This document shows, one piece after another, positions 26,019 through 33,651 of a stretch of DNA of 49,996 nt (its first letter is position 1; each line of letters opens with the position of its first letter). The translations under genes and the position numbers were made by a program. Source of the stretch: an uncultured Kordiimonas sp. (GTDB taxonomy: Bacteria; Pseudomonadota; Alphaproteobacteria; Sphingomonadales; Kordiimonadaceae); assembly GCA_947492375.1 (NCBI GenBank), contig CANLMI010000007.1, positions 1 through 49,996 of the forward strand, given 5' to 3'. The notes under the pieces are model-generated. The model was not told the origin of the DNA, searched no databases, and saw only the letters and a list, made by a program, of their open reading frames with translations.

Positions 26019-26510
26019 ATGTTTATTAGACGTATTTTATTGTCTTTTTTGCTTATGGCCGTTCTCGTAGAAGCGACAAGTGAAAAAGCAATCTCTTACC
26101 CAGGAGATAATGACTGTGCAATCTGGCTTTGTTTGCCATTAGCATTCATACCAGGTAGTTGTGCGGGCGCACGACTGGCCTTCATTCGTCGTCAAGCCAA
26201 TCCCTTTCAATCTGCTATACCAAGTCTTCCAAGCTGCATCGTTTCAGAACAAACAGCTATCAGTCGTTCTTTGAGCGAAGGTTTGACATCATCGGCAACA
26301 ACGCAGTTTATTAACACCAGAAGAAGTGATGATGGTAAAATAGATACAGACACATTTCGGGATTGTTTTACAATTCGTAACAATGGGGTGCAGATCGGTC
26401 AGACATTCTGTGCTGATCGCGAGGAAGAAAGGGACGTTCCTCTTGAGGAACAATTCGGATTAGTTCCTTCACAAGAACCTCTTGAGGAACGAATAGGTAT
26501 AGGCACTTAG
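26019..26510 (+). CDS. trbM: TrbM
   Basis: A 163-residue exported protein. I chose the ATG at 26019 because AAGGAG lies five bases upstream and a signal peptide begins there; an ATG at 26004 precedes the ribosome site. The cysteine motif DNDCAIWLCLPLAFIPGSC is the TrbM signature, and more cysteines (PSCIV, FRDCFT, TFCAD) suggest disulfides. The role in transfer is auxiliary and unknown. It is the last trb gene. Confidence 0.88.
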   Translation: MFIRRILLSFLLMAVLVEATSEKAISYPGDNDCAIWLCLPLAFIPGSCAGARLAFIRRQANPFQSAIPSLPSCIVSEQTAISRSLSEGLTSSATTQFINTRRSDDGKIDTDTFRDCFTIRNNGVQIGQTFCADREEERDVPLEEQFGLVPSQEPLEERIGIGT

Positions 26511-26561
26511 GAATACAATTCTCAATAACGTGTGAATTATAGTATATAAAGTTCACGATCG

Positions 26562-26599
26562 GAGCTGCCAGGTTGCCATTTTCGGCGTGCCGGCAGCTC
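26562..26599 (+). terminator. Hairpin after the trb operon
   Basis: GAGCTGCC (26562-26569) pairs perfectly with GGCAGCTC (26592-26599) across a 22-base loop. There is no U-run, so it may be a Rho-assisted end or a 3' processing structure. Confidence 0.4.
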
Positions 26600-26639
26600 G
26601 CAAATTAGAATTTCATTCCTGTAAGGAGTTAGTAAGCAC

Positions 26640-26939
26640 ATGATGGCCAACCTAATAAAAAGACTTGAAAATGAGCCTGATGCTTTATCAAAAATCTATT
26701 TCATTAGTATCTCTTCAGGGCTCATTGGTTTAGGTGGTTTTTTAAAAGTATTAGAAATGCAGTCCCTTGAGTTGAAAGCTACCTTGATGTTGGTAAACTT
26801 CATCTTCTTTTCTGCTGCATATTTCTTTTACAGGATCGCTAACGTGTTAACGGGGCCGGAAAGTTCGAGGGTGCTTTATAATTCATTCGGTGTGCTACTA
26901 CTTAGCGTAGGATTGTTTTTCTTTATTATATTTAATTGA
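26640..26939 (+). CDS. Small membrane protein, unknown
   Basis: A 99-residue protein (ATG at 26640 or the ATG three bases on) with an amphipathic N-terminus and three predicted membrane spans (about 19-38, 45-65 and 78-98). A TAAGGAG ribosome site lies about a dozen bases upstream. It is the first of three small membrane-protein genes after the trb operon. I recognise no family. Confidence 0.55.
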   Translation: MMANLIKRLENEPDALSKIYFISISSGLIGLGGFLKVLEMQSLELKATLMLVNFIFFSAAYFFYRIANVLTGPESSRVLYNSFGVLLLSVGLFFFIIFN

Positions 26940-26964
26940 ATCTAACTGGCGAGGGAACCAGGGC

Positions 26965-27204
26965 ATGATAGTACAATTAATAGAAAATGTGTTGTTACCA
27001 ATACTCATACTTATCATCGTCTATCTTGCTTTCCTCGATGATGGCTATTCTCAAACTAACGACATAGATGCCGAGTTCCAGTTCAAACAGGAATGTCACA
27101 CTAAGTATGAAACCTTGCAGCAGGAACCGAATTTCAATGCCGTTAAGGAACATTCAGAGGGTGGCAGGTTGAATGGCTGTCGCTATTTCGTTGCACCAAT
27201 GTAA
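26965..27204 (+). CDS. Small membrane-anchored protein, unknown
   Basis: A 79-residue protein with one N-terminal membrane segment (residues 6-23) and a polar C-terminal part. Two cysteines (QECHTKY and NGCRYF) lie in the polar part and could be disulfide-bonded if periplasmic. Purine-rich ribosome site before the ATG. No family recognised. Confidence 0.5.
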   Translation: MIVQLIENVLLPILILIIVYLAFLDDGYSQTNDIDAEFQFKQECHTKYETLQQEPNFNAVKEHSEGGRLNGCRYFVAPM

Positions 27205-27213
27205 GCTAAGTCG

Positions 27214-27462
27214 ATGTTTTTTGAAAATATTGAGATCAGCACTTCAGGAGTAATTGCAACTTCCCTTTTAATCACAGGCTTCATAAATTATTTTATGTTT
27301 TCCGGCAAAATACATGAAGAAGACCTTGAAAAACCTTGGGTATTTCAACGTACTCGTGGTCCCAAGTCTAAAGATTACTCTTCCCGGTTATCCATACTTC
27401 TTTCGATAGCAATTACTTTCATAATACCATTTATTATTATCTTGGTGGTTTTTGGAGTTTAA
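27214..27462 (+). CDS. Small membrane protein, unknown
   Basis: An 82-residue protein with two membrane spans (about 10-30 and 58-80) joined by a charged cytoplasmic or periplasmic loop (IHEEDLEKPWVFQRTRGPKS). It starts nine bases after the previous stop, so the three small genes from 26640 probably form one transcript ending at the terminator at 27587. No strong ribosome site; start uncertain. Confidence 0.5.
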   Translation: MFFENIEISTSGVIATSLLITGFINYFMFSGKIHEEDLEKPWVFQRTRGPKSKDYSSRLSILLSIAITFIIPFIIILVVFGV

Positions 27463-27586
27463 AAGCCTTGATATCGTCGCTGCAGCCTTTTGTTTCACAG
27501 AATGTTTCACACTGCTGTGTTGACCGTTTACAGTGCTCGCAGATTAAGATAAATAATATGATCCTTTTTAATGACATTGGACGTTT

Positions 27587-27622
27587 CGGTCAGAACTGTT
27601 GCAGCGGTTCTGACCGTTTTTT
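27587..27622 (+). terminator. Rho-independent terminator
   Basis: CGGTCAGAAC (27587-27596), loop, GTTCTGACCG (27607-27616), then a T-run. It ends rightward transcripts and faces the convergent gene at 27635. Confidence 0.85.
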
Positions 27623-27634
27623 CTTGTTGCAATG

Positions 27635-28126
27635 CTATATAAATGGGTAGTTTAAGCTCTTTAGATATTTGCATTTCTTCAATTCATCCATTGCACTAAT
27701 GGAATTATTTTTAAAGCAAATACGCCCGATTTTATTGAACTCAACCGCAACGTCTTCTCTTTTTAACGTGAGTTTATGCATGAAATACACGGGCTCATAG
27801 CCAGGGTTAACGGTATCAACCGTTGCCTTTCCAGCAAGCCCCCAAAAATATTCTAATTCTGCGGTTCCAATTTTCCTTCTTTCACACAATTTGCCAAACG
27901 ACACCATAGTAACTGTGAAGGCTAACGAAGGGTTTTTGGCACTGGATATACAAAATCGATTAAGATGCGGATTATTGGTTTCTCTCTTTGGACACACACC
28001 CTTTGCTGGGTGCTTATTTGCTTTGGACCATGCATCAGGATTAAGCAATTTTCCACATGCTAATACATTCTCACTGAAGGCTGATAGGCTAATTATTAAA
28101 ACAAAAGTCTGGATTATGCGTTTCAT
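27635..28126 (-). CDS. Exported six-cysteine protein, cassette A second gene
   Basis: A 163-residue protein with a signal peptide ending just before the first cysteine (ENVLAC, about residue 24). It may be a lipoprotein or a signal-peptidase-I substrate; the lipobox VLAC is not ideal. Six cysteines are conserved with the protein encoded at 34795, as are CGxxLxPxxWxxANxHPAK, VTMxSFxxLC, EFNKIxRxC and KCxYL. The gene follows the 99-residue exported protein of 28218-28517 on the same strand. Ribosome site GGAG eight bases before ATG. I do not recognise the family. Confidence 0.75.
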   Translation of the reverse strand: MKRIIQTFVLIISLSAFSENVLACGKLLNPDAWSKANKHPAKGVCPKRETNNPHLNRFCISSAKNPSLAFTVTMVSFGKLCERRKIGTAELEYFWGLAGKATVDTVNPGYEPVYFMHKLTLKREDVAVEFNKIGRICFKNNSISAMDELKKCKYLKSLNYPFI

Positions 28127-28164
28127 CTACTATTCTCCAACTTTGATTGTTTTCAAGAAGTTGT

Positions 28165-28202
28165 GGCTATAACCTGAGTTATTTCAGATTATAGCCTTTT
28201 TT
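28165..28202 (+). terminator. Hairpin between the two genes of cassette A
   Basis: GGCTATAACCTG (28165-28176) pairs with CAGATTATAGCC (28185-28196) with one mismatch, followed by TTTTTT on the plus strand. As a terminator it points rightwards, against the cassette genes. On the cassette transcript it would be a stable intercistronic hairpin. Confidence 0.6.
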
Positions 28203-28217
28203 ATGGTTAACTAGATA

Positions 28218-28517
28218 TTAACAACGGAAGGCACCTGATAATGTTGTCCAGTTGCCATTAGGCATTTGGCCAATCATATATTGACCCTTGCGAACACCGA
28301 GCGAGTTGCCGAAATTTCCAGTAATTTTATACTGGACGTAAGGGACTACTCCCCCACATTTGACAACACGGACAGTTCGGTGAAACTCGAACCTTACTTG
28401 CCACGTTTCATTGTTGGATTTATCGACGGTGTATCTGCCGAAGCCCTGAGCGAAAGCAGATGTTGTAGCAAGCCCGATAAGGGCTAATGTGATCAGTTGT
28501 TTTTTGAATTGATACAT
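28218..28517 (-). CDS. Exported two-cysteine small protein, cassette A first gene
   Basis: A 99-residue precursor with a signal peptide (ALIGLATTSAFAQ, cleavage after AFA). The mature part of about 76 residues has two cysteines, in VVKCGG and at the very C-terminus (SGAFRC), and is rich in Gly, Asn and aromatic residues. I chose the ATG at 28517 (GGAG eight bases upstream) over an upstream frame extension. It then has exactly the length of its paralogue at 34418. No family recognised. The pattern suggests a small disulfide-bonded periplasmic or secreted protein. Confidence 0.78.
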   Translation of the reverse strand: MYQFKKQLITLALIGLATTSAFAQGFGRYTVDKSNNETWQVRFEFHRTVRVVKCGGVVPYVQYKITGNFGNSLGVRKGQYMIGQMPNGNWTTLSGAFRC

Positions 28518-28869
28518 TTTTTTATCTCCATTTACTTTCTGTTCTCTCATCGGAACAAAATCAGGCTAACAGAGAGCATGGAGAAGAAGATATGCTACAA
28601 AACCTTGAGAAGTATCAGTACGTTAGCTTTTAAATACACGTTTAAACATTGTTATATGAAACACTATTTATAATAGTGTTTCATAAAGTCCGGCCAGTTT
28701 ATATGAAGAAATGGAGGGTCAGGCGGTATAATCGGCTTGCCCTTTTTTTGTATTCTGCTAATATGAAACATATCACAAGTGTAGTGTTTCAAATAGGATT
28801 TTTAAGGGCAAAACCACGCTGTTCTTGATCCTTATTATACGCGAAAAGTCTGAAAGAATAAAGTCAACT
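28518..28869. other. Regulatory region with TGAAACA/TGTTTCA repeats
   Basis: No gene seen. It holds a perfect inverted repeat with 13-bp arms at 28656-28684 (arms start ATGAAACACTA, 3-base centre) and a second pair TGAAACA (28764-28770) / TGTTTCA (28785-28791). Between them (about 28714-28750) lies a small G+C-rich hairpin followed by a T7 run, probably a rightward terminator. The repeats may be operators for the divergent genes or a recombination site for the recombinase at 29333. Confidence 0.5.
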
Positions 28870-29175
28870 ATGCCTGAAGAGACGACATCATATCAAGAAG
28901 ACGCCTTGAAGCGCCGCTCGTATCTTGAGATGGTATATTCGGACCTTCAGGAAGTTTCTGGTCGGCTTGCGAGTGAGTTTGAAGCAATCGAGCCTGAACA
29001 CCTCACTTTATCAAAAGAGGTTGGTAAATTACAGGGTCGGCTTCACGACCTTGAAGGACGATTAAACTTTCTTAATGATCGGCGCGCAGAGATTATTGAT
29101 GAACGCACAGCAATCCATAACCGCTGTTCATTAATAGAGTCCGACATTAAGGCAATTACAAAAATAATCGAATAA
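28870..29175 (+). CDS. Coiled-coil protein, unknown
   Basis: A 101-residue, strongly charged protein with a coiled-coil pattern over most of its length (SKEVGKLQGRLHDLEGRLNFLNDRRAEIIDE). I prefer the ATG at 28870; an upstream TTG at 28825 adds 15 unlike residues. No signal or membrane segment. It precedes a very small membrane peptide and the recombinase. Confidence 0.5.
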   Translation: MPEETTSYQEDALKRRSYLEMVYSDLQEVSGRLASEFEAIEPEHLTLSKEVGKLQGRLHDLEGRLNFLNDRRAEIIDERTAIHNRCSLIESDIKAITKIIE

Positions 29176-29188
29176 AGAGTTAATTATT

Positions 29189-29284
29189 ATGTCTATTTTA
29201 TACCCATACATCTTTGCATCGAGTGTCATTGTTGGCGCTATCATCGTTACATATATTGTCGTGAAATTACTTGAAAGAAGGTAA
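29189..29284 (+). CDS. 31-residue membrane peptide
   Basis: The frame encodes MSILYPYIFASSVIV and continues into one hydrophobic helix ending with VVKLLERR. An AAGAG ribosome-like site lies about ten bases upstream. It sits 13 bases after the coiled-coil gene and may be co-translated. It could be a real small membrane protein or chance. Confidence 0.4.
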   Translation: MSILYPYIFASSVIVGAIIVTYIVVKLLERR

Positions 29285-29332
29285 TACCGTCAGTTTGAAT
29301 TTTTTCAACCAACTGACTTATAAACTTAACAA

Positions 29333-29947
29333 ATGACCACATTAATGCAAATATATGGTGCTACAGGGGAACGCCTTTATCTCACCTCTGAAGAACGACA
29401 ACGTTTTTATGAGGCGGCTGCAAAACGCTCAAACCGTGAACGATTGTTTGGTCAGATGCTTTATTGGACAGGATGCAGGATTTCAGAAGCTTTAAACATG
29501 CAGCACGGCCACATCGATGTCGATGTGATGGCCGTCACGATCCGATCTCTAAAGAAACGGGTAAAGTACGATAGTGAGGGTAGGGCGCTACCGACACCAG
29601 TACGTACCATACCGATGCCTGAAAGATTTATTGATGATCTGATAGGCGCTTTCGATCTACGAAACATGAAGAAAACTGATCGGGTAAGGCCATTGTTTGA
29701 ATTTAGTAGAACAACAGGCTGGCGTATTATCAAAAGCATCATGACTGATGCTGGACTTGATATGTCCAAACCACACGCTGAGCCGAAGGGCTTGCGTCAT
29801 GCGTTCGGCATACACGGCATCAGAAGAAATGTACCCTTGGAAACATTAAGGGATCTGATGGGGCATACGGATATTGCGACAACCGCTATTTACCTTCAAG
29901 CTGTCGGCATTGAAAAACGCGAGTTTACCGCCAGAATGTGGGACTAA
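29333..29947 (+). CDS. Small tyrosine recombinase
   Basis: A 204-residue catalytic-domain-only integrase without the N-terminal SAM-like arm. Catalytic residues are Arg49 (TGCRISEAL), Lys74 or 75 in the beta-hairpin, the box II EPKGLRHAFG (Arg155), His178 (MGHTDIATTAIYL) and Tyr187. The first box II position, usually His, is Lys152. Enzymes of this size on plasmids often resolve multimers, the probable role here. A possible site is the palindrome at 28656. Confidence 0.85.
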   Translation: MTTLMQIYGATGERLYLTSEERQRFYEAAAKRSNRERLFGQMLYWTGCRISEALNMQHGHIDVDVMAVTIRSLKKRVKYDSEGRALPTPVRTIPMPERFIDDLIGAFDLRNMKKTDRVRPLFEFSRTTGWRIIKSIMTDAGLDMSKPHAEPKGLRHAFGIHGIRRNVPLETLRDLMGHTDIATTAIYLQAVGIEKREFTARMWD

Positions 29948-29986
29948 TTTACCTTCTAATGACCTTTGAATTAACAAAGGTTTTGG

Positions 29987-30262
29987 CTATTTGTTCTGGT
30001 TATTGCCCCAGGTATAGGATGCGGCTGCACCGATAATAACCGACAAAGTTGTTGTTACCCAAGTCTGTAGATCGGAAAGATCGGTAGCTTTTGTGGGATC
30101 ACTCCACATTTTATAGGCAATTATGGAGATCAAAATACCAAACAATAGGCCCGCCGACCATACGGCCACCGTGCCACCCCATTTAGTTTTTACGCGGTCT
30201 AACTCTTCGTTTAAAGAATTTTTTTCAAGCGTATCATCGCTGGAAATTGTCTTCTTTGCCAT
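29987..30262 (-). CDS. Small membrane protein paired with an RHH regulator
   Basis: A 91-residue protein with a charged N-terminus and two membrane spans (about 30-50 and 67-86). It starts 14 bases after the stop of the ribbon-helix-helix gene at 30277, so the two form an operon. A regulator plus small membrane protein could be a toxin-antitoxin pair or an autoregulated membrane factor; nothing in the sequence decides this. Confidence 0.6.
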   Translation of the reverse strand: MAKKTISSDDTLEKNSLNEELDRVKTKWGGTVAVWSAGLLFGILISIIAYKMWSDPTKATDLSDLQTWVTTTLSVIIGAAASYTWGNNQNK

Positions 30263-30276
30263 TCAAAATGTTCCTT

Positions 30277-30504
30277 TTAGTTTGAATCGAGCACTCCCAC
30301 CATTTCAGTATCAAAAGCATCACTTGATGAAGCAAAACCTATATGATTGTTGCCTTCAGCGCGTTGTTTATCAAAAGCTTTGATAACAGATAAGCCGCGC
30401 CTGATGATCTCTGTGCGGGTTACACCTTCCCTTGCACCCAGATCTGAAATGTAATCGCTCAATTCTTTATTCAGCTCTAAATTAATTCTAACTTTCTCTG
30501 CCAT
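30277..30504 (-). CDS. Ribbon-helix-helix (CopG-like) DNA-binding protein
   Basis: A 75-residue protein. The first 45 residues fit the RHH fold: strand KVRINLELN, helix KELSDYISDLGAREG, turn and helix VTRTEIIRRGLSVIKAF. The C-terminus is acidic. An imperfect inverted repeat around ATACAT/ATGTGTAT (about 30540-30560) directly upstream is a likely operator. Copy-number control or antitoxin are both possible. Confidence 0.72.
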   Translation of the reverse strand: MAEKVRINLELNKELSDYISDLGAREGVTRTEIIRRGLSVIKAFDKQRAEGNNHIGFASSSDAFDTEMVGVLDSN

Positions 30505-30868
30505 TGTTTTACCTCTGTGTTCTCAACTCTACATATATAATACATAAAAAATGTGTATTCAAGAAAATGCTGGCTATTAATGGCCATCTACCAGCCATTT
30601 ACGGCCGGAGATCACAAATGGCTGATAATTGCGATTACCGGTTTATTTTATGGCGTATTTATATATATATGGTTGCATGGCTGTTAAAACAGCCTGAGAG
30701 GACTGCAAGCCTCCAAGATAACTGCGGATCTGGAATCAGAGTGGAATATTGATGTTTCATGTTCATTCTGTTGCCTTAAACGCTTTTTATTAAGTATACA
30801 GCGGGCAGTTACCGAGTTTAGCATCCTCCGACTTCGAACAGGCGCTATGTGCCAGAAAAGGAGTATCT
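30505..30868. other. Intergenic region between divergent genes
   Basis: It contains the promoter region of the RHH gene on the left and a good ribosome site (AAGGAG) for the gene at 30869 on the right. The only coding candidate is the 35-codon frame at 30580-30687. Confidence 0.4.
30580..30687 (+). CDS. Possible 35-residue membrane peptide
   Basis: The frame begins MAIYQPFTAGDHKW and continues with one hydrophobic helix (LIIAITGLFYGVFIYIW). There is no convincing ribosome site. It is reported because the hydrophobic profile is clean; it may be chance. Confidence 0.25.
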   Translation: MAIYQPFTAGDHKWLIIAITGLFYGVFIYIWLHGC

Positions 30869-31231
30869 ATGCTGCAACTACAGATATTAAGTCAGTTACA
30901 ATTCGCGGCCTGTAAATGGGAAAATTTTATCCAACAATGTAAGAACATTGATTTGATAAAACGTGCTAAATACAGCCCTGCATCTTTCATTGTTTGGGAT
31001 ACCATTGGCGATAAAAACAGTTATTTACGAGTTGGCGATGACCTTGCCACTATTGCGATGCAAGCTGTTATCGAATTAGAGCTGGTGCCGATTGATATGG
31101 AAACAAATCAGCCGTTAATTGTCATGAAAGACCAAGTTTATTACGCGCCAATCTCAGATTGGCAAGATTACGGCATGTTACTAAGCTTTACAAACAGTTC
31201 ACGGCTTGAAGTTGCAAGCATGAATAGCTAA
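30869..31231 (+). CDS. Unknown protein
   Basis: A 120-residue soluble protein with a strong ribosome site (AAGGAGTATCT). No signal, membrane segment or motif recognised. It is convergent with repC and lies alone on the plus strand next to the replicon. Confidence 0.6.
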   Translation: MLQLQILSQLQFAACKWENFIQQCKNIDLIKRAKYSPASFIVWDTIGDKNSYLRVGDDLATIAMQAVIELELVPIDMETNQPLIVMKDQVYYAPISDWQDYGMLLSFTNSSRLEVASMNS

Positions 31232-31355
31232 AATATACATAAGAGCCCTTCAATTAAGGTTCATAGCTTCCAAAGTTACCAGGATAGGCGGTATTTGGGT
31301 ATGGAGGAACCGAAAATACGGTACTCCTTTCCCCCGCCGATATAGATTTCCAGCA

Positions 31356-32618
31356 TCACGCTGCTTGTTGATCCCTTAATTTATAAATGCTTGGTCCAAG
31401 GTTCAATTCGCCTTGCTCGGCTTTCCATGTCATTCCGCGCAAGTATCCCCCAGGGTTTACAATCTCTTCTTTTCGGGCCGCGATAACTGCAACTGATGTT
31501 GCTGCGCCTTCTCTACCCATTTTTTGACAAGCATTTCCCCATGCACTTTGTGAAATACCGAGCTGATGGGCTAATCGGTATGCACTTTCGACAATATCAG
31601 ACCAGGTAGGATCATCTGTGAACAATTGTTCTCCGATTGGTGGGCTGACGTTAGCGATAAAACGAGGTGTTATCTTATATTCCTCTAATTTCTGGCTTAA
31701 ACGGTCGATACCATCATATTTTTTCCGTCTCGGGCGCAACCTGTCGATTTCACTACTCGACTTCTGGAAGTCAGTACATTGCTCAGTGTTTGACTTAGGC
31801 TCTGTGCTTACTGTACTTGATTCATTAAGTTGAAGGTCGGTTGTAGATGTATGGGTGCAATTTTTTTCACCCTCGCATGTTTTACTAACATTTTGTCCAT
31901 ATTCTATAAAGGCAGCCTCCGCTCCGCTGCGGCGCGCCTCAAGAGACTTCAGCAATGAACGCAGGGCAGGGACACGATCATCTTTCGAGGCCACTTTACC
32001 TGCTTTATGTGCTTCTTCTACCGCTTCTTCCCAATCAAAACCAGTATAACCTTCATCTTCGGCTGTTGCTGCAATCTGATAGATGGCTTTACGAACAATC
32101 GTTATGTCACGGCGCAATTGCTGCCGCTCTGTTCGCATTTTATTATGCTCATCAATGGCATCGATAAATTCCTGACGCCGCACAGCCAGGGGCGAAAGAT
32201 CAAAACCATATGCAAAGATGATATTACCATCCTGATCGCGCATACCTCGTCTGTGACCATTTGGGCTTTCCACCATATGCACAAGCTTCCTGTCGCGCAG
32301 TTCACGGATAACATTCTGAACCTGACGCAAGCATAATCCCAATTCATCAATAAGTGTTTGGTTTGATGGCCATACAATAGGGCGCTGCCCAGGATTCCAA
32401 TCTTGCTCTTGTGAGTATTTGAATAAGAGATCCAAAGCGTCTCTCAATCGGGCAGGAATGCCCATTGGAATTACGGCCGCTTTTAGCGTTGCCAGGATAT
32501 TGCCCTTTTTAGTTTCTGTGTCCAAGCCCTCAAAACGCAGCGACATATCGGCTGCATCGATGTGCGCTTGTGTGAGTGATCTGAACCCCGCATCGATGCG
32601 GCTCAGTTTTTTCGTCAT
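31356..32618 (-). CDS. repC: RepC, replication initiator (repABC-type)
   Basis: A 420-residue RepC. The N-terminal domain includes winged-helix-like pieces (PSNQTLIDELGLCLRQVQNVIRELRDRKLVHMVES). A variable linker (about 255-295) precedes the conserved C-terminal domain (SDIVESAYRLAHQLGISQSAWGNACQKMGREGAATSVAVIAAR; NPGGYLRGM). The ATG at 32618 has GGAGGA seven bases upstream; two ATGs at 32636 lie before the ribosome site. In repABC plasmids the origin lies inside repC, so oriV is probably here. There are no repA/repB next to it; partition is by incC/korB instead. Confidence 0.93.
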   Translation of the reverse strand: MTKKLSRIDAGFRSLTQAHIDAADMSLRFEGLDTETKKGNILATLKAAVIPMGIPARLRDALDLLFKYSQEQDWNPGQRPIVWPSNQTLIDELGLCLRQVQNVIRELRDRKLVHMVESPNGHRRGMRDQDGNIIFAYGFDLSPLAVRRQEFIDAIDEHNKMRTERQQLRRDITIVRKAIYQIAATAEDEGYTGFDWEEAVEEAHKAGKVASKDDRVPALRSLLKSLEARRSGAEAAFIEYGQNVSKTCEGEKNCTHTSTTDLQLNESSTVSTEPKSNTEQCTDFQKSSSEIDRLRPRRKKYDGIDRLSQKLEEYKITPRFIANVSPPIGEQLFTDDPTWSDIVESAYRLAHQLGISQSAWGNACQKMGREGAATSVAVIAARKEEIVNPGGYLRGMTWKAEQGELNLGPSIYKLRDQQAA

Positions 32619-32684
32619 CTCTAAATCCTCCATCATATGAGGATTTCAGAAGGCCAAGGGGTAGTGTTAGCAGAATTAATCTAC

Positions 32685-32713
32685 TTGATTTTCTCCTATG
32701 AACACTGTAGGGT
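32685..32713 (+). promoter_or_regulatory. Promoter for a repC counter-transcribed RNA
   Basis: TTGATT (32685-32690), 17 bases, TAGGGT (32708-32713), antisense to the repC leader. Transcription would start near 32720. Confidence 0.45.
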
Positions 32714-32796
32714 GACTTTTGAAATATGTGGGTCGCCCTAAGTGGTTGCCTTCTAAAACCCGAAAAGAACCCGTGCGCCAACACGGGTTTTTTCTA
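32709..32796 (+). ncRNA. Candidate ctRNA antisense to the repC leader
   Basis: Antisense to the repC 5' leader are a stem-loop (AGGGTGAC 32709-32716 with GTCGCCCT 32732-32739) and a Rho-independent terminator (AACCCGTG, six-base loop, CACGGGTT, T-run; 32768-32793). repABC plasmids control repC with a small antisense RNA of this layout. The transcript itself would run from about 32720 to 32796, so the left arm of the first stem may lie partly in the promoter; the exact 5' end is not established. Confidence 0.5.
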
Positions 32797-32798
32797 TT

Positions 32799-33107
32799 TT
32801 AGCTTGATAGTTTTGGTCGTCCGCGTGGCCGCTTCTCCTTCTCCATTTGCGCTTTTTCAGCATCTTCCAATGCTTCCATTTTTGACAAAAACGCCTCGAA
32901 ACTCAGTTGATCGGATTCCGTTTTTTTCCAAACACAGTATCGAGCTAAAATATCTCGCATGAAAGGTGCGAGTGTGGCATGTTCTTCATTCAGATTTTCC
33001 AACTCATCACGCAAATCGTCATGAATTTGGAACTTGAAAGTTTTCACACCCTTTTCGCTCAGGCGTTTCATATAGGATTTTTGCTTTTCGTAATGTGAAA
33101 GTGCCAT
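32799..33107 (-). CDS. Small regulator-like protein upstream of repC
   Basis: A 102-residue protein from the ATG at 33107 (AGAGG eight bases upstream); a longer frame to 33278 crosses a terminator and is rejected. The middle (GVKTFKFQIHDDLRDELENL) could be a ribbon-helix-helix. The C-terminus (EKRPRGRPKLSS) is an AT-hook-like basic tail. Its position directly before the repC leader suggests replication control. Family not recognised. Confidence 0.6.
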   Translation of the reverse strand: MALSHYEKQKSYMKRLSEKGVKTFKFQIHDDLRDELENLNEEHATLAPFMRDILARYCVWKKTESDQLSFEAFLSKMEALEDAEKAQMEKEKRPRGRPKLSS

Positions 33108-33206
33108 TATTACAGCCTCTATTGCCCATACGGTCATGACCAAAAATAGAGACATTAACCATTCTGTCAAACAAATTAACCAATTAGTATGCTTCAATAC
33201 ACGTAA

Positions 33207-33238
33207 AACGGCACAAAAGATTAATTTTGCGCCGTTTA
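33207..33238 (-). terminator. Terminator after the 34005-33302 transcript
   Basis: AAACGGCACAAAA (33207-33219) pairs with TTTTGCGCCGTTT (33226-33238) with one mismatch. It ends the leftward transcript that starts beside repeat R1. Confidence 0.6.
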
Positions 33239-33301
33239 TGGTTAAAATTTTTTGAGAAATGGGCCCGATCAACACCAAATAAGGTATAGACTCGATGTTT
33301 T

Positions 33302-33634
33302 TTACCAGTCTCGATAGGGAATCACCGAACTCGTGTTATTTGCTGAATAGTCTGGCTCACAAAGTTCAAGCGACATATGCGCTTCTATCATAGTTTCAAT
33401 CGCAAAGTTTCCAACTAAGCAAAAACCGTCTTGGTCATCCATCGGGTCTACAATAAAAGTCTTTCCATCAACGTCATGGACCTGATAGCCGTAACTCTCT
33501 AATGAGGTAATTAAAAGAGTATCAGTTTTTATGAGGTTGGCGATATCTGCTCTGCATTCTTTAATTAGATAATCAGGGCGGTTTTTTTGAATAAGTTCCG
33601 AGAGTTCTAATTCTAGCTTATATAAAGTATCCAT
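33302..33634 (-). CDS. Unknown soluble protein
   Basis: A 110-residue acidic protein starting 17 bases after the stop of the upstream gene 33652-34005, so the two form an operon behind repeat R1. No recognised motif. AGGGAA ribosome site. Confidence 0.6.
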   Translation of the reverse strand: MDTLYKLELELSELIQKNRPDYLIKECRADIANLIKTDTLLITSLESYGYQVHDVDGKTFIVDPMDDQDGFCLVGNFAIETMIEAHMSLELCEPDYSANNTSSVIPYRDW

Positions 33635-33651
33635 ATCATTCAGTTCCCTGA

